Part shown: piece after piece, positions 39,834-48,500 of the stretch
Layout: every line of letters begins with the position of its first letter
Position numbering within the stretch: position 1 is the first letter of the stretch
NCBI GenBank assembly: GCA_038150225.1
Contig: JAYQWG010000004.1
Span: 1 to 64,000 of the forward strand
From: Lucifugimonas sp038150225
Lineage (GTDB): Bacteria > Chloroflexota > Dehalococcoidia > Lucifugimonadales > Lucifugimonadaceae
Length of the DNA: 64,000 nucleotides
Reading direction: 5' to 3'
Position numbers and translations under genes: made by a program
The notes under the pieces: generated by a model
What the model was told of the DNA's origin: nothing
Seen by the model: the letters and a program-made list of their open reading frames with translations, nothing else
Databases searched by the model: none

Positions 39834-41915
39834 TTAGTTTCCTGACACTTTCTCTGCAACGTTCTTCGGCACTGCGGCGTAGTGGTCAAGCTCCATCGAG
39901 AAGCTAGCCCGACCGGTCGTGATCGAACGAACGTGTGTTGCGTACTGGAAGGTCTCGGCAAGCGGGATGAAAGCATTTACAACCTGCGCATCGCCTCGAG
40001 CGTCCATGTTCTGAACCTGAGCACGTCGTGAGTTCAAGTCACCAAGAACATCACCAAGGAACTCAGAAGGAGTGACAACCTCAATTTTCATGATTGGCTC
40101 AAGCAAGGCTGGTTTACCTTTTTGCATGGCGGATTTGAACGCCATTGAGCCAGCAACCTTGAACGCCATTTCTGAGGAGTCAACTTCGTGGTGTGAACCG
40201 TCGACCAGTACAGCCTTAATGTCCACACATGGGTAACCGGCAACCGTGCCTGCCTTAGCTGCTTCCATGAAGCCCTGCTCGATAGGCCTGTAGTACTCAC
40301 GTGGCAAAGTCGAACCAGTAATTTCGGATTCGAACACAAGACCAGTTCCAGGCTCGAGAGGCTCGAGCCGGAGAGTACAGTCACCGTACTGACCGTGACC
40401 ACCAGTCTGTCGCACAAGCTTGCCCTGTGCTGTTGCTGACTGGGTAACGGTTTCTCGGTAAGCAACTCGTGGAGCGCCTACCGTAGCGTCAACACTGAAT
40501 TCTCGTCGCATTCGCTCGACAACAACGTCGAGGTGCAACTCACCCATACCTGCGAGAATGACCTGACCACTCTCTTCGTCGGTTGCGACCTGGAGAGTTG
40601 GGTCTTCATCGGCCAGTCGAACGAGTGCATTCGACATTTTCTCTTGGTCAGATCGAGTCTTAGGCTCAACCGCAACCGAGAGAACGGGCTCTGGGAATGA
40701 TATTTGTTCAAGCGAAATCTGTGCGTCCTGCGGACAGAGTGTCTGACCTGTGACCGTGTCCTTAAGACCGATCGCAGCAACGATTTCACCTGGACCTGCT
40801 GACTCCCGCTCCTCACGCGAGTCAGCGTGCATGACCATGAGTCGACCAACTCGCTCTCGTGATCGAGTAGCGGAGTTGTAAACGGTGGACCCTGATTCGA
40901 GGATTCCGGAGTAGACCCGGAGGTAAACCAGCCGACCGACGTGCTGGTCGGTAACCACTTTGAATGCCAGAGCTGTCATTGGTTCGTCAGCTGATGGCTT
41001 TCGCTCGAGTTCTACTTCCTCGTCTGAAGGATCAACACCCTTAATGGAAGGAACATCGAGAGGTGAAGGCAGGTAGGAAACAACTGCGTCCAATAGTGGG
41101 TGAACACCACGGTGTCGTAGAGCGCTACCTACACATACAGGGAATATCCGGAGAGCAATGGTTGCCTTTCGAAGAGCAGCCTTGATCTCGTCGACCGTGA
41201 TTTCCTCCTCTTCGAGGAACTTCAACATCAGATCGTCGTCGGTTTCAGCAACCTTTTCGATCATATGCATTCGTGCCTCTTCAGCCTTCTCGGCGTACTC
41301 GGCAGGAATGTCGGTGATTTCGTGTTCGATTGCCTCTGGTGAAGGGTATGAGTAAGCCTTCTGCTCAACGAGGTCGATCAAACCATGGAACTCGGACTCG
41401 GCACCCATTGGGATCTGAATCGGAACGGCGTTTGCGCCTAGTCGTTCGTGGACGGTCTGTACCGCGTAGTCAAAGTTCGCACCCAGTCGATCCATCTTGT
41501 TTACAAAGATTAGTCGCGGAACCTTGTAGGTATCAGCCTGTCGCCAAACGGTTTCCGACTGCGGCTGCACACCAGATACGGACTCAAGAACTACAACACC
41601 ACCGTCGAGTACTCGGAGGGAACGTTCAACTTCAGCAGTGAAGTCAACGTGACCCGGAGTGTCGATAATGTTGACCTGGTGACCGTCCCACTGTGCGTTG
41701 GTAGCTGCAGAACCAATGGTGATACCGCGCTCACGCTCGAGGGACATGAAGTCCATGACGGTGGTACCGTCATCGATGTTACCGATTTTATAGGTTTCGC
41801 CAGTGAAGAACAGGACACGCTCGGTAACTGTGGTCTTACCGGCGTCAATGTGGGCAATGAAACCTATATTTCGGACCTTTTTCAGGTCGGTTTTTTTCGC
41901 AGATTTAGTGGTCAT
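39834..41915 (-). CDS. fusA: Elongation factor G
   Basis: 693 residues. GTPase motifs AHIDAGKTTVTERVLF, the switch sequence RERGITIGSAATNAQW, DTPGHVDFTAEVERSLRVLDG and NKMDRLGANF are intact. The C-terminal domains IV-V are full length (GKLVRQTGGHGQYGDC, PALLEPIMKIEVVTPSEFLGDVLGDLNSRR). It translocates tRNA-mRNA on the ribosome. It follows rpsG by 81 nt and leads directly into rpsJ. Confidence 0.97.
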   Translation of the reverse strand: MTTKSAKKTDLKKVRNIGFIAHIDAGKTTVTERVLFFTGETYKIGNIDDGTTVMDFMSLERERGITIGSAATNAQWDGHQVNIIDTPGHVDFTAEVERSLRVLDGGVVVLESVSGVQPQSETVWRQADTYKVPRLIFVNKMDRLGANFDYAVQTVHERLGANAVPIQIPMGAESEFHGLIDLVEQKAYSYPSPEAIEHEITDIPAEYAEKAEEARMHMIEKVAETDDDLMLKFLEEEEITVDEIKAALRKATIALRIFPVCVGSALRHRGVHPLLDAVVSYLPSPLDVPSIKGVDPSDEEVELERKPSADEPMTALAFKVVTDQHVGRLVYLRVYSGILESGSTVYNSATRSRERVGRLMVMHADSREERESAGPGEIVAAIGLKDTVTGQTLCPQDAQISLEQISFPEPVLSVAVEPKTRSDQEKMSNALVRLADEDPTLQVATDEESGQVILAGMGELHLDVVVERMRREFSVDATVGAPRVAYRETVTQSATAQGKLVRQTGGHGQYGDCTLRLEPLEPGTGLVFESEITGSTLPREYYRPIEQGFMEAAKAGTVAGYPCVDIKAVLVDGSHHEVDSSEMAFKVAGSMAFKSAMQKGKPALLEPIMKIEVVTPSEFLGDVLGDLNSRRAQVQNMDARGDAQVVNAFIPLAETFQYATHVRSITTGRASFSMELDHYAAVPKNVAEKVSGN

Positions 41916-41996
41916 CTCTGTTTGCCATCCGTTCCGTCCCCGTGAGAATCCATCGGAGCGGTTTTGCGGCTGATTTAGATTGTTTTTTTTCAGTTC

Positions 41997-42467
41997 CTAC
42001 CAGCGGTAATGAACGAAAGCTCTGTTCGCCTCAGCCATCCTGTGCAGATCTTCACGCCGTCGTACAGCAGCCCCACCACCTCGAGAAGCTTCAAGCAATT
42101 CTGCGTAAAGCCTGTCGGCGATTGGCCTACCTGAACGCTCACGCGCAGCGTTGATCAACCAGCGCTGTGCGAGTGCACCCCGACGTTCCGGGCGCACTTC
42201 AACCGGCACCTGGTAAGTCGCACCACCAACTCGGCGGGGCTTTACCTCAAGTGCAGGCATTGCGTTTCGTACTGCTTGCTCGAAAACTTCAATTGCCGGC
42301 CTGTTGGTTTCGTTTTCGAGCCGCTCAAGGGCGTCGTACATAGCCTTCTGGGCAACCGACTTCTTCCCACCAATCATCAGGCGGTTAATGAAGCGAGTGA
42401 GCTCAACACTCCCATACTGGGGATCTGGAGCTATTTGCCTGCGCTGTGCGCGGCGCCGTCGTGCCAT
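41997..42467 (-). CDS. rpsG: 30S ribosomal protein S7
   Basis: 156 residues from the ATG at 42467 (MARRRRAQRRQIAPDPQYGS), the exact family length, with AAGG upstream; a longer open frame to 42509 would add 14 unrelated residues. Core segments VELTRFINRLMIGGKKSVAQKAMYDALE and VRPERRGALAQRWLINAARERSGRPIADRLYAELLEASRGGGAAVRRREDLHRMAEANRAFVHYRW are standard. Confidence 0.96.
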   Translation of the reverse strand: MARRRRAQRRQIAPDPQYGSVELTRFINRLMIGGKKSVAQKAMYDALERLENETNRPAIEVFEQAVRNAMPALEVKPRRVGGATYQVPVEVRPERRGALAQRWLINAARERSGRPIADRLYAELLEASRGGGAAVRRREDLHRMAEANRAFVHYRW

Positions 42468-42532
42468 GTGTTTACCTTCGTCAATGTTCCCGTTGAAGCC
42501 GCTCAACACCGAGTCGACTCAACCGTAATTAC

Positions 42533-42946
42533 TTAACTCTTTGCTGTTCCGTACTTGCTGCGCCCACGCTTGCGGTCGTCAACACCACCGGTGTCGAGCG
42601 TGCCACGAACTACGTGGTAACGAACTCCTGGAAGGTCAGGGACCTTTCCGCCTCGTATCAGGACCACTGAGTGCTCCTGTAGGTTGTGACCTTCACCCGG
42701 GATGTACGCAGTTACTTCCATTCCGTTGCTAAGACGGACACGGGCGACCTTTCGAAGGGCAGAGTTCGGCTTCTTCGGGGTTACGGTACGAACCTGCAAG
42801 CAAACACCGCGTTTCTGCGGGCTACCTTTTTTAAGCTCGACCTGCTGGCTCGAGAACGAGTTAAACGCGTATCGAAGCGCAGGCGTCTTTGGCTTTCGCC
42901 TCTTCTGCTTGCGCGAGTTGCGCACGAGTTGATTTATCGTGGGCAA
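42533..42946 (-). CDS. rpsL: 30S ribosomal protein S12
   Basis: 137 residues: MPTINQLVRNSRKQKRRKPKTPAL, a short insertion, then KRGVCLQVRTVTPKKPNSALRKVARVRLSNGMEVTAYIPGEGHNLQEHSVVLIRGGKVPDLPGVRYHVVRGTLDTGGV. Both conserved Lys of the decoding loops (in TPKKPNSA and RGGKVPDLPG) are present, as in streptomycin-sensitive S12. It is the first gene of the 37-gene run, with a good promoter about 70-100 nt upstream. Confidence 0.97.
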   Translation of the reverse strand: MPTINQLVRNSRKQKRRKPKTPALRYAFNSFSSQQVELKKGSPQKRGVCLQVRTVTPKKPNSALRKVARVRLSNGMEVTAYIPGEGHNLQEHSVVLIRGGKVPDLPGVRYHVVRGTLDTGGVDDRKRGRSKYGTAKS

Positions 42947-43014
42947 AATTTACTCCAGGAAATCAGTCACAAAAAGTCGGGCCCAAATCGAGAATTCTCA
43001 GACCACGAAGGGTA

Positions 43015-43044
43015 AGTATACGAACTCCCAGACAGGCAAGTCAA
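43015..43044 (-). promoter_or_regulatory. Sigma70-type promoter of the ribosomal cluster
   Basis: On the minus strand the -35 box is TTGACT (43044-43039) and the -10 box is TATACT (43020-43015), separated by 18 nt. The leader to rpsL is about 60 nt. It is the only strong promoter I see for the long rpsL-rpsI run. Confidence 0.75.
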
Positions 43045-43236
43045 CGTAAATCCCGATCAAAATCGTGGAAATGCCTTCCTGCGCGCCATCGCCCTTTAAA
43101 AGGTTGTGAAAATCAGCACAAACTAATAACCTAGTTCACTTCGTCGGGATTTGAAGTTCGCCAGTTCATCTGCGGAAGCTCAAACCGGCACAGCGCAGAG
43201 CCTTACTGGCATGCTACTGAATTAGAGCGACAAACA

Positions 43237-43914
43237 GTGACGACCATTGCCCTTTTGGGCTTCACCGACAGCGATTCTGACCGCCTAGCGGCCGGGGTCG
43301 GCGCGCTCGATTCGTCACTTGAGCTAACCAAGGTTTCCAACGACATTAGTAAGGAAGAGTTGGCATCTGACGCCAACGGCGTAATCGTTTGGGCAGCCGG
43401 AACTGGGCTTGGTGGACCGTCGGGACCGGTACATGCTGCGGCCGACGCCGGAGTACCAGTAGTAGTGGTTATGCCCACCGTTTCGCTAAACGGAGTGACT
43501 GCTGACCGCGCCGAGATCGAAGTTTGCTTCCTGCCCTGTACTCCAGAAGAAGTTTTGCTTCGACTCAACACTGTGATGTCACAATCTGTCGAAACTGAAT
43601 CGATCTCCCTCATCGTTCATGGGCACCTTGTAATCGACAGCGACCGATATGAGGTCACATTGCGAGGCCGCAAAGTCGATCTTACTTACAAGGAATACGA
43701 ACTTCTCAAATACCTGGCATCAAACCCGGAGCGAGTATTCAGTCGAGAGGCGTTGCTTCGAAGCGTCTGGGAATATGACTACTTTGGCGGTACCCGAACC
43801 GTCGATGTTCACATACGTCGATTGCGCAGCAAGATCGACGATGTCACTCATCATTTCATCGAAACCCAATGGAACGTTGGCTACCGATTCCGATCACCTG
43901 GAACCGGCGATTAG
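43237..43914 (+). CDS. Orphan OmpR-type regulator resembling GlnR
   Basis: 225 residues from a GTG start. The C-terminal winged helix (about 140-218) reads LRGRKVDLTYKEYELLKYLASNPERVFSREALLRSVWEYDYFGGTRTVDVHIRRLRSKI and ends WNVGYRF, strikingly like actinobacterial GlnR. The N-terminal receiver-like domain has no phospho-acceptor Asp where beta-3 ends (GVIVWAAGTG, 48-57) and no acidic pair at its start, as expected for atypical, phosphorylation-independent regulators. No histidine kinase is adjacent. It is followed by glnA, gltB and gltD, so control of nitrogen assimilation is the natural inference. GlnR itself is the nearest known relative I can name. Confidence 0.82.
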   Translation: MTTIALLGFTDSDSDRLAAGVGALDSSLELTKVSNDISKEELASDANGVIVWAAGTGLGGPSGPVHAAADAGVPVVVVMPTVSLNGVTADRAEIEVCFLPCTPEEVLLRLNTVMSQSVETESISLIVHGHLVIDSDRYEVTLRGRKVDLTYKEYELLKYLASNPERVFSREALLRSVWEYDYFGGTRTVDVHIRRLRSKIDDVTHHFIETQWNVGYRFRSPGTGD

Positions 43915-43945
43915 CCGGCGCATTGCGATACCAAATGCCGATATT

Positions 43946-43961
43946 GAAACAAAGAGTTAAC
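43946..43961 (+). promoter_or_regulatory. GAAAC-N6-TTAAC element upstream of glnA
   Basis: GAAAC (43946-43950), then 6 nt, then TTAAC (43957-43961). GlnR boxes are made of GTNAC and GAAAC half-sites at 6-nt spacing; this is a partial match. It lies 32 nt after the regulator stop and 176 nt before glnA. Confidence 0.35.
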
Positions 43962-44026
43962 AAGTGAGCGCACGCTCGACGCGCGCGAGAGGCCACAATT
44001 GTCTGTTCCCTAATTGAGCAAGCACT

Positions 44027-44064
44027 GAAACAAAATTGACATTGAGCGAACTATTTTCAATACT
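44027..44064 (+). promoter_or_regulatory. glnA promoter with an overlapping GAAAC half-site
   Basis: TTGACA (44036-44041) is a perfect -35 box, with a 17-nt spacer and AATACT (44059-44064) as -10 (4 of 6). GAAAC (44027-44031) lies just upstream; TGAAACAAA is shared with the element at 43945-43953, 81 nt away. The layout suits control by the GlnR-like regulator next door. Confidence 0.65.
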
Positions 44065-44136
44065 CAGCCTTCGGCCTTTTTCAGTTCGGCCGCATTTGCG
44101 CGCTGATCTGACTCGCCCAACAAACACCGATAACGA

Positions 44137-45492
44137 ATGACACAAGCTGCAGGAAATACGCGCCCACCAATCAGCGGTGTGGACGAAGAGGCGGTCAAGT
44201 ACGTCTTGATCACTGCGCGCGAGAAGGACATCAAGTTCATTCGCCTTTGGTTCACAGACATTCTCGGCACTCTCAAAGGATTCGCCGTCACTGTGGACGA
44301 ACTTGAAAGCGTACTTCGCAGCGGTGCCAGCTTCGACGGTGCATCTGTTGAAGGACTCACGCGGGCAAACGAGTCGGACATGATCGCCATGCCCGACCCT
44401 TCGACATTCCAGCGGCTCCCATGGCGTCCGAGCAAAAACGGCGTTGCAAGACTGTTCTGCGATGTGCAAACACCAACAGGTGATGTGTCATCCGCAGATG
44501 GACGACAGGTTCTTCGTAAGAACATTCAACGTGCGTCCGATGCAGGATTTACTTTTTATGTCGCGCCCGAGATCGAGTACTACTACGAACTCGACCAGCC
44601 CGACGAGAGCGGATACTTCGACCAATCTTCTGTAGATGGTGCCGGGGCAGATCTCCGACGAGACACCGTACTGACGCTTGAGCAAATGGGAATCCCAGTC
44701 AAGCACAGTCATCACGAAGTCGGATCAGGTCAACACGAAATCGATCTGCGACACATGAACGCTCTCGCAATGGCCGACTCGATTGTCACGTTCAAGGTCA
44801 TTGCCAAAGAACTCGCTTCCATGGCTGGCGGTTCTGCAACTTTCATGCCTCGTCCTTTCGCCGATCAGCACGGTTCGGGTATGCACACCCACATGTCGCT
44901 GTTCCGAGGCGACGAGAACGCCTTTTTCGATCCGGACGACGAGATGCACCTGTCTCAGACTGGTCGGCAGTTCATCGCAGGGCTCATGAAACACGCAGGC
45001 GAAATCTGTGTCGTCACGAACCAGTGGGTCAACTCTTACAAGCGACTGCTGCCGGGTCTTGAAGCTCCGATATTTACAACTTGGACAACCGGAAACTTCG
45101 GAAACCTGATCCGCGTTCCTTCATACCGACCTGGCCGCGAAGATGGAATCCGGGTCGAGTACCGTGCGCCTGATTCAGCCGCCAACCCATATTTGTTATT
45201 TTCGGTCTTGCTTGCTGCAGGGCTGGATGGAATTGAACAAGACATGCCGCTACCTGAACCGATGGACGCCGATGTGTATCGGCTGACAGACGAGGAACTC
45301 GAGGCCAGCGGCATTTCACGATTGCCGCGAACGCTCGATGAAGCAATTCGACTTGGCGAAGAAAGTGAGCTTCTTGAGAAAGCTCTCGGTTCAACGGTCA
45401 AGGCGAACCTCCTCGAAAACAAACGACTCGAGTGGCAGCAGTTCTGCAACACCGTGACCGATTACGAAAAGGATAGGTACCGCCAGCTGTAA
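44137..45492 (+). CDS. glnA: Glutamine synthetase, type I
   Basis: 451 residues, the length of GSI-alpha. Motifs include FDGASVEGLTRANESDM, the metal/glutamate site EIEYYYELD, HHEVGSGQHEIDL, the ATP-region FMPRPFADQHGSGMHTHMSLF and the closing VEYRAPDSAANPYLLFSVLLAAGLDG. The adenylylation motif NLYDLP of GSI-beta is replaced by DVYRLT, so covalent adenylylation is unlikely. The enzyme makes glutamine from glutamate, ammonia and ATP. It lies between the GlnR-like regulator and gltBD, completing a GS-GOGAT block. Confidence 0.95.
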   Translation: MTQAAGNTRPPISGVDEEAVKYVLITAREKDIKFIRLWFTDILGTLKGFAVTVDELESVLRSGASFDGASVEGLTRANESDMIAMPDPSTFQRLPWRPSKNGVARLFCDVQTPTGDVSSADGRQVLRKNIQRASDAGFTFYVAPEIEYYYELDQPDESGYFDQSSVDGAGADLRRDTVLTLEQMGIPVKHSHHEVGSGQHEIDLRHMNALAMADSIVTFKVIAKELASMAGGSATFMPRPFADQHGSGMHTHMSLFRGDENAFFDPDDEMHLSQTGRQFIAGLMKHAGEICVVTNQWVNSYKRLLPGLEAPIFTTWTTGNFGNLIRVPSYRPGREDGIRVEYRAPDSAANPYLLFSVLLAAGLDGIEQDMPLPEPMDADVYRLTDEELEASGISRLPRTLDEAIRLGEESELLEKALGSTVKANLLENKRLEWQQFCNTVTDYEKDRYRQL

Positions 45493-45540
45493 CGTGCCGT
45501 TGCCGGTATCCGTGAATTGACCTTCCTGTTTAGGAGAAAC

Positions 45541-48500
45541 ATGACCGAAATTCGGAATAACTTTGATTCAAGACCCGATGCTGAGGTAGTCCTACCAGAC
45601 TTCACCGACATCGCTGAACGCGGCCTGTATGTTCCAGAACTGGAGCATGACGCGTGCGGTGTTGGAATGGTTGCGAACATTACGGGTGAGCGAACCCACG
45701 CAATCATTGACCAGGCACTCGAAGTGCTTGTGAACCTGGGACACCGTGGAGCATCAGGTGCCGACCCTCTTACGGGTGACGGTGCTGGAATTACTCTCCA
45801 GATGCCCCACGCGTTCATGCAGAAGGTTGCAAAGGAATCCGGTTTCGAGCTCCCAGACGAGCGACGCTACGGCGTAGCAATGTGCTTCCTGCCAAACGAT
45901 GCAAACTTGAACGCTGCATCCAAGAAAGCACTTGAAGATGCGGCTAACGAGAACGGTCTGTCGGTTCTTGGTTGGCGTGATGTCCCGACCGATCCATCTG
46001 TAATTGGTGTCACAGCTCAGGCTGTTATGCCTAAATTTGAGCAGCTGTTTGTTGCTGCACCGGATGGCGTCGAAGGTGACGACCTCGAGCGCGCTCTGTA
46101 CCTCGCACGAAAGTCCGCTGAAAAGCGATTGATCGTGAACGAGACCGACGAAGAGATCAAAACGATCCTGAACCGCGAGTTCTACGTCAGCTCCTGGTCA
46201 TCCCGCACGCTCATCTATAAGGGAATGCTTGTGGTTGACCAGCTCGGCGAGTTCTACCTCGACCTTAAAGACGAGAGTATGGTTAGTGCTTTCGGTCTCG
46301 TTCACTCAAGATTCTCGACCAACACTCTCGGATCGTGGAAGTTATCGCACCCGTACCGAATGCTTGCTCACAATGGTGAAATCAACACCGTTCGTGGTAA
46401 CCGAAACTGGATGCAAGCTCGTGAGAAGACGATCGACTCCCCGTTCTTCGGCGACAAGATCGACGAACTCACACCTATTTGTGAATCCGACGATCCGTCA
46501 GACACCGCATCGCTAGACAACGTATTCGAGTTATTGCGCATGACGGGTCGTTCCGTTGAACACACTGCAGCAATGATGATGCCTGCCGCCTGGCACGGAC
46601 ACGAATCAATGCCAAAGGACGTTCAGGACTTTTACGAGTTCCACGGCAACCTGATGGAGCCGTGGGACGGACCGGCAATGATCGTGTTCACCGACGGTGA
46701 CGCAATTGGAGCTGTTCTGGACCGAAACGGTCTTCGCCCATTCCGCTACACCGTTACCAAAGATGACCTTCTGATCATGGCTTCGGAAACTGGTGTTCTC
46801 AATGTAGAGCCAGAGCGGGTAAAGTACCGCTCTCGATTGCAGCCGGGACGTATGTTCCTTGTTGACTTCGGTGAGCAGCGAATCGTCGAGCCTGACGAAG
46901 TAATGAAGCGTCTTGCGGACACGAACCCTTACTCAGAGTGGCTCGAGGAAAATCGATCAACGATCGAGACTCTTCCAGAGGCACCAACCGTTCCTGAAAA
47001 CGATCTGGAATCACTGGTCGCACGTCAAATGGCGTTCGGATACACCCGAGAAGACCTGAACATGCTTATCAGGCCGATGGCTATCACAGGTCACCAGCCT
47101 CAGGGATCAATGGGTAACGACGCACCTCTGGCTGTGTTGTCTGATAAACCGCAGAACATGTTCGCCTACTTCAAGCAGGCGTTCGCCCAGGTTTCCAACC
47201 CACCACTGGACGCTATTCGAGAGAAGCTCGTAACGCAGCGTGCAGTTCCTGCTGGACGACGACCAAACATTTTTGAAACAACTCCTCTGCATTGCCAGAC
47301 CCTTCGAATCGACCACCCCGTTCTCAGGAATGCTGAACTCGCGAAGATCAAGGCATCATCTGTCCCAGGTGTAAAAGCGAAGACGATCTCGACTCTGTTC
47401 CCAGTTTCTGGCGGAACAGAAGCTCTGGATGCGGCACTCAACCGAATACGCCAGGAAGCAAGCCAGGCTATCGAAGATGGCTTTACTCTCCTGATTCTTT
47501 CCGACCGTGGAGTTGATGAAGAGAACTCGTATGTTCCTTCACTTCTTGCAACCGGTGCAGTCCATCACAATTTGATCAGAGAACGTAACCGAGCCCAGGC
47601 CGACATCATCGTCGAGTCCGGTGAGCCACGAGAAGTACATCACTTCGCGACTCTGTTCGGCTACGGTGCATCAGCTATCAACCCGTACCTGGCTCTTGAA
47701 ACCATCGACGGTCTCCGACAGCGACCTACTGCAGAGGAAAAAATCCCTGCACAGGATGCTGCCGAGGAAAACTTCCGAGAAGCGATCGAAGAGGGCGTGG
47801 TCAAGACCATGGCAAAGATGGGTATTTCCACTTTGCAGGGCTACATTGGCGCACAGGTATTCGAGGCACTCGGTCTTGGTCGTGAACTGGTTGACGAATA
47901 CTTCACCTGGACCGTTTCACGAATCAGCGGAATTGGTACCAACGAGATTGCTCTCGACCAGCTAGCGAACCACTCACGTGCGTACTCACCGGACAACATT
48001 CCGTCGAACCTGAAACTGGACCTCGGTGGACTCTACCTCTGGCGCGCCACGGGCGAACGCCACATGTGGAACCCTGACACCATCTCGCTCCTACAAGATG
48101 CGGTACGCAGAAATGACCGCGCTGTATACGAGCAGTTTGAAGCAGCTTCTGACAAGGAAGGTGATGACCACATCACCATCCGAAACATGCTGGAGCCAGT
48201 CTTCGACGGCGAGGGCATTCCGCTAGACGAAGTCGAGCCAGCAGAGAAGATCGTTGAGCGTTTCGCAACCGGTGCTATCTCACTCGGCTCGATTTCTCGT
48301 GAAGCTCACGAAACTCTCGCAATAGCGACCAACCGAATCAACGCTCGATCGAACACCGGTGAAGGTGGTGAAGACCCAGAACGATTCACCGCTGAAGCCA
48401 ATGGTGACTCACGATCGAGCGCGATTAAACAGGTTGCTTCAGGTCGGTTCGGTGTAACCACCAACTACCTCACCAACGCTAAGGATCTCCAGATCAAAAT

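Noticed and set aside
41979..41990. T-run between fusA and rpsG as a terminator
   Set aside because: The run is on the plus strand while the genes are on the minus strand, and no stem precedes it in the right orientation.
43104..43132. TTGTGA ... TAACCT as promoter of the GlnR-like gene
   Set aside because: The spacing is right at 17 nt but the -10 matches only three of six positions, too weak to list.
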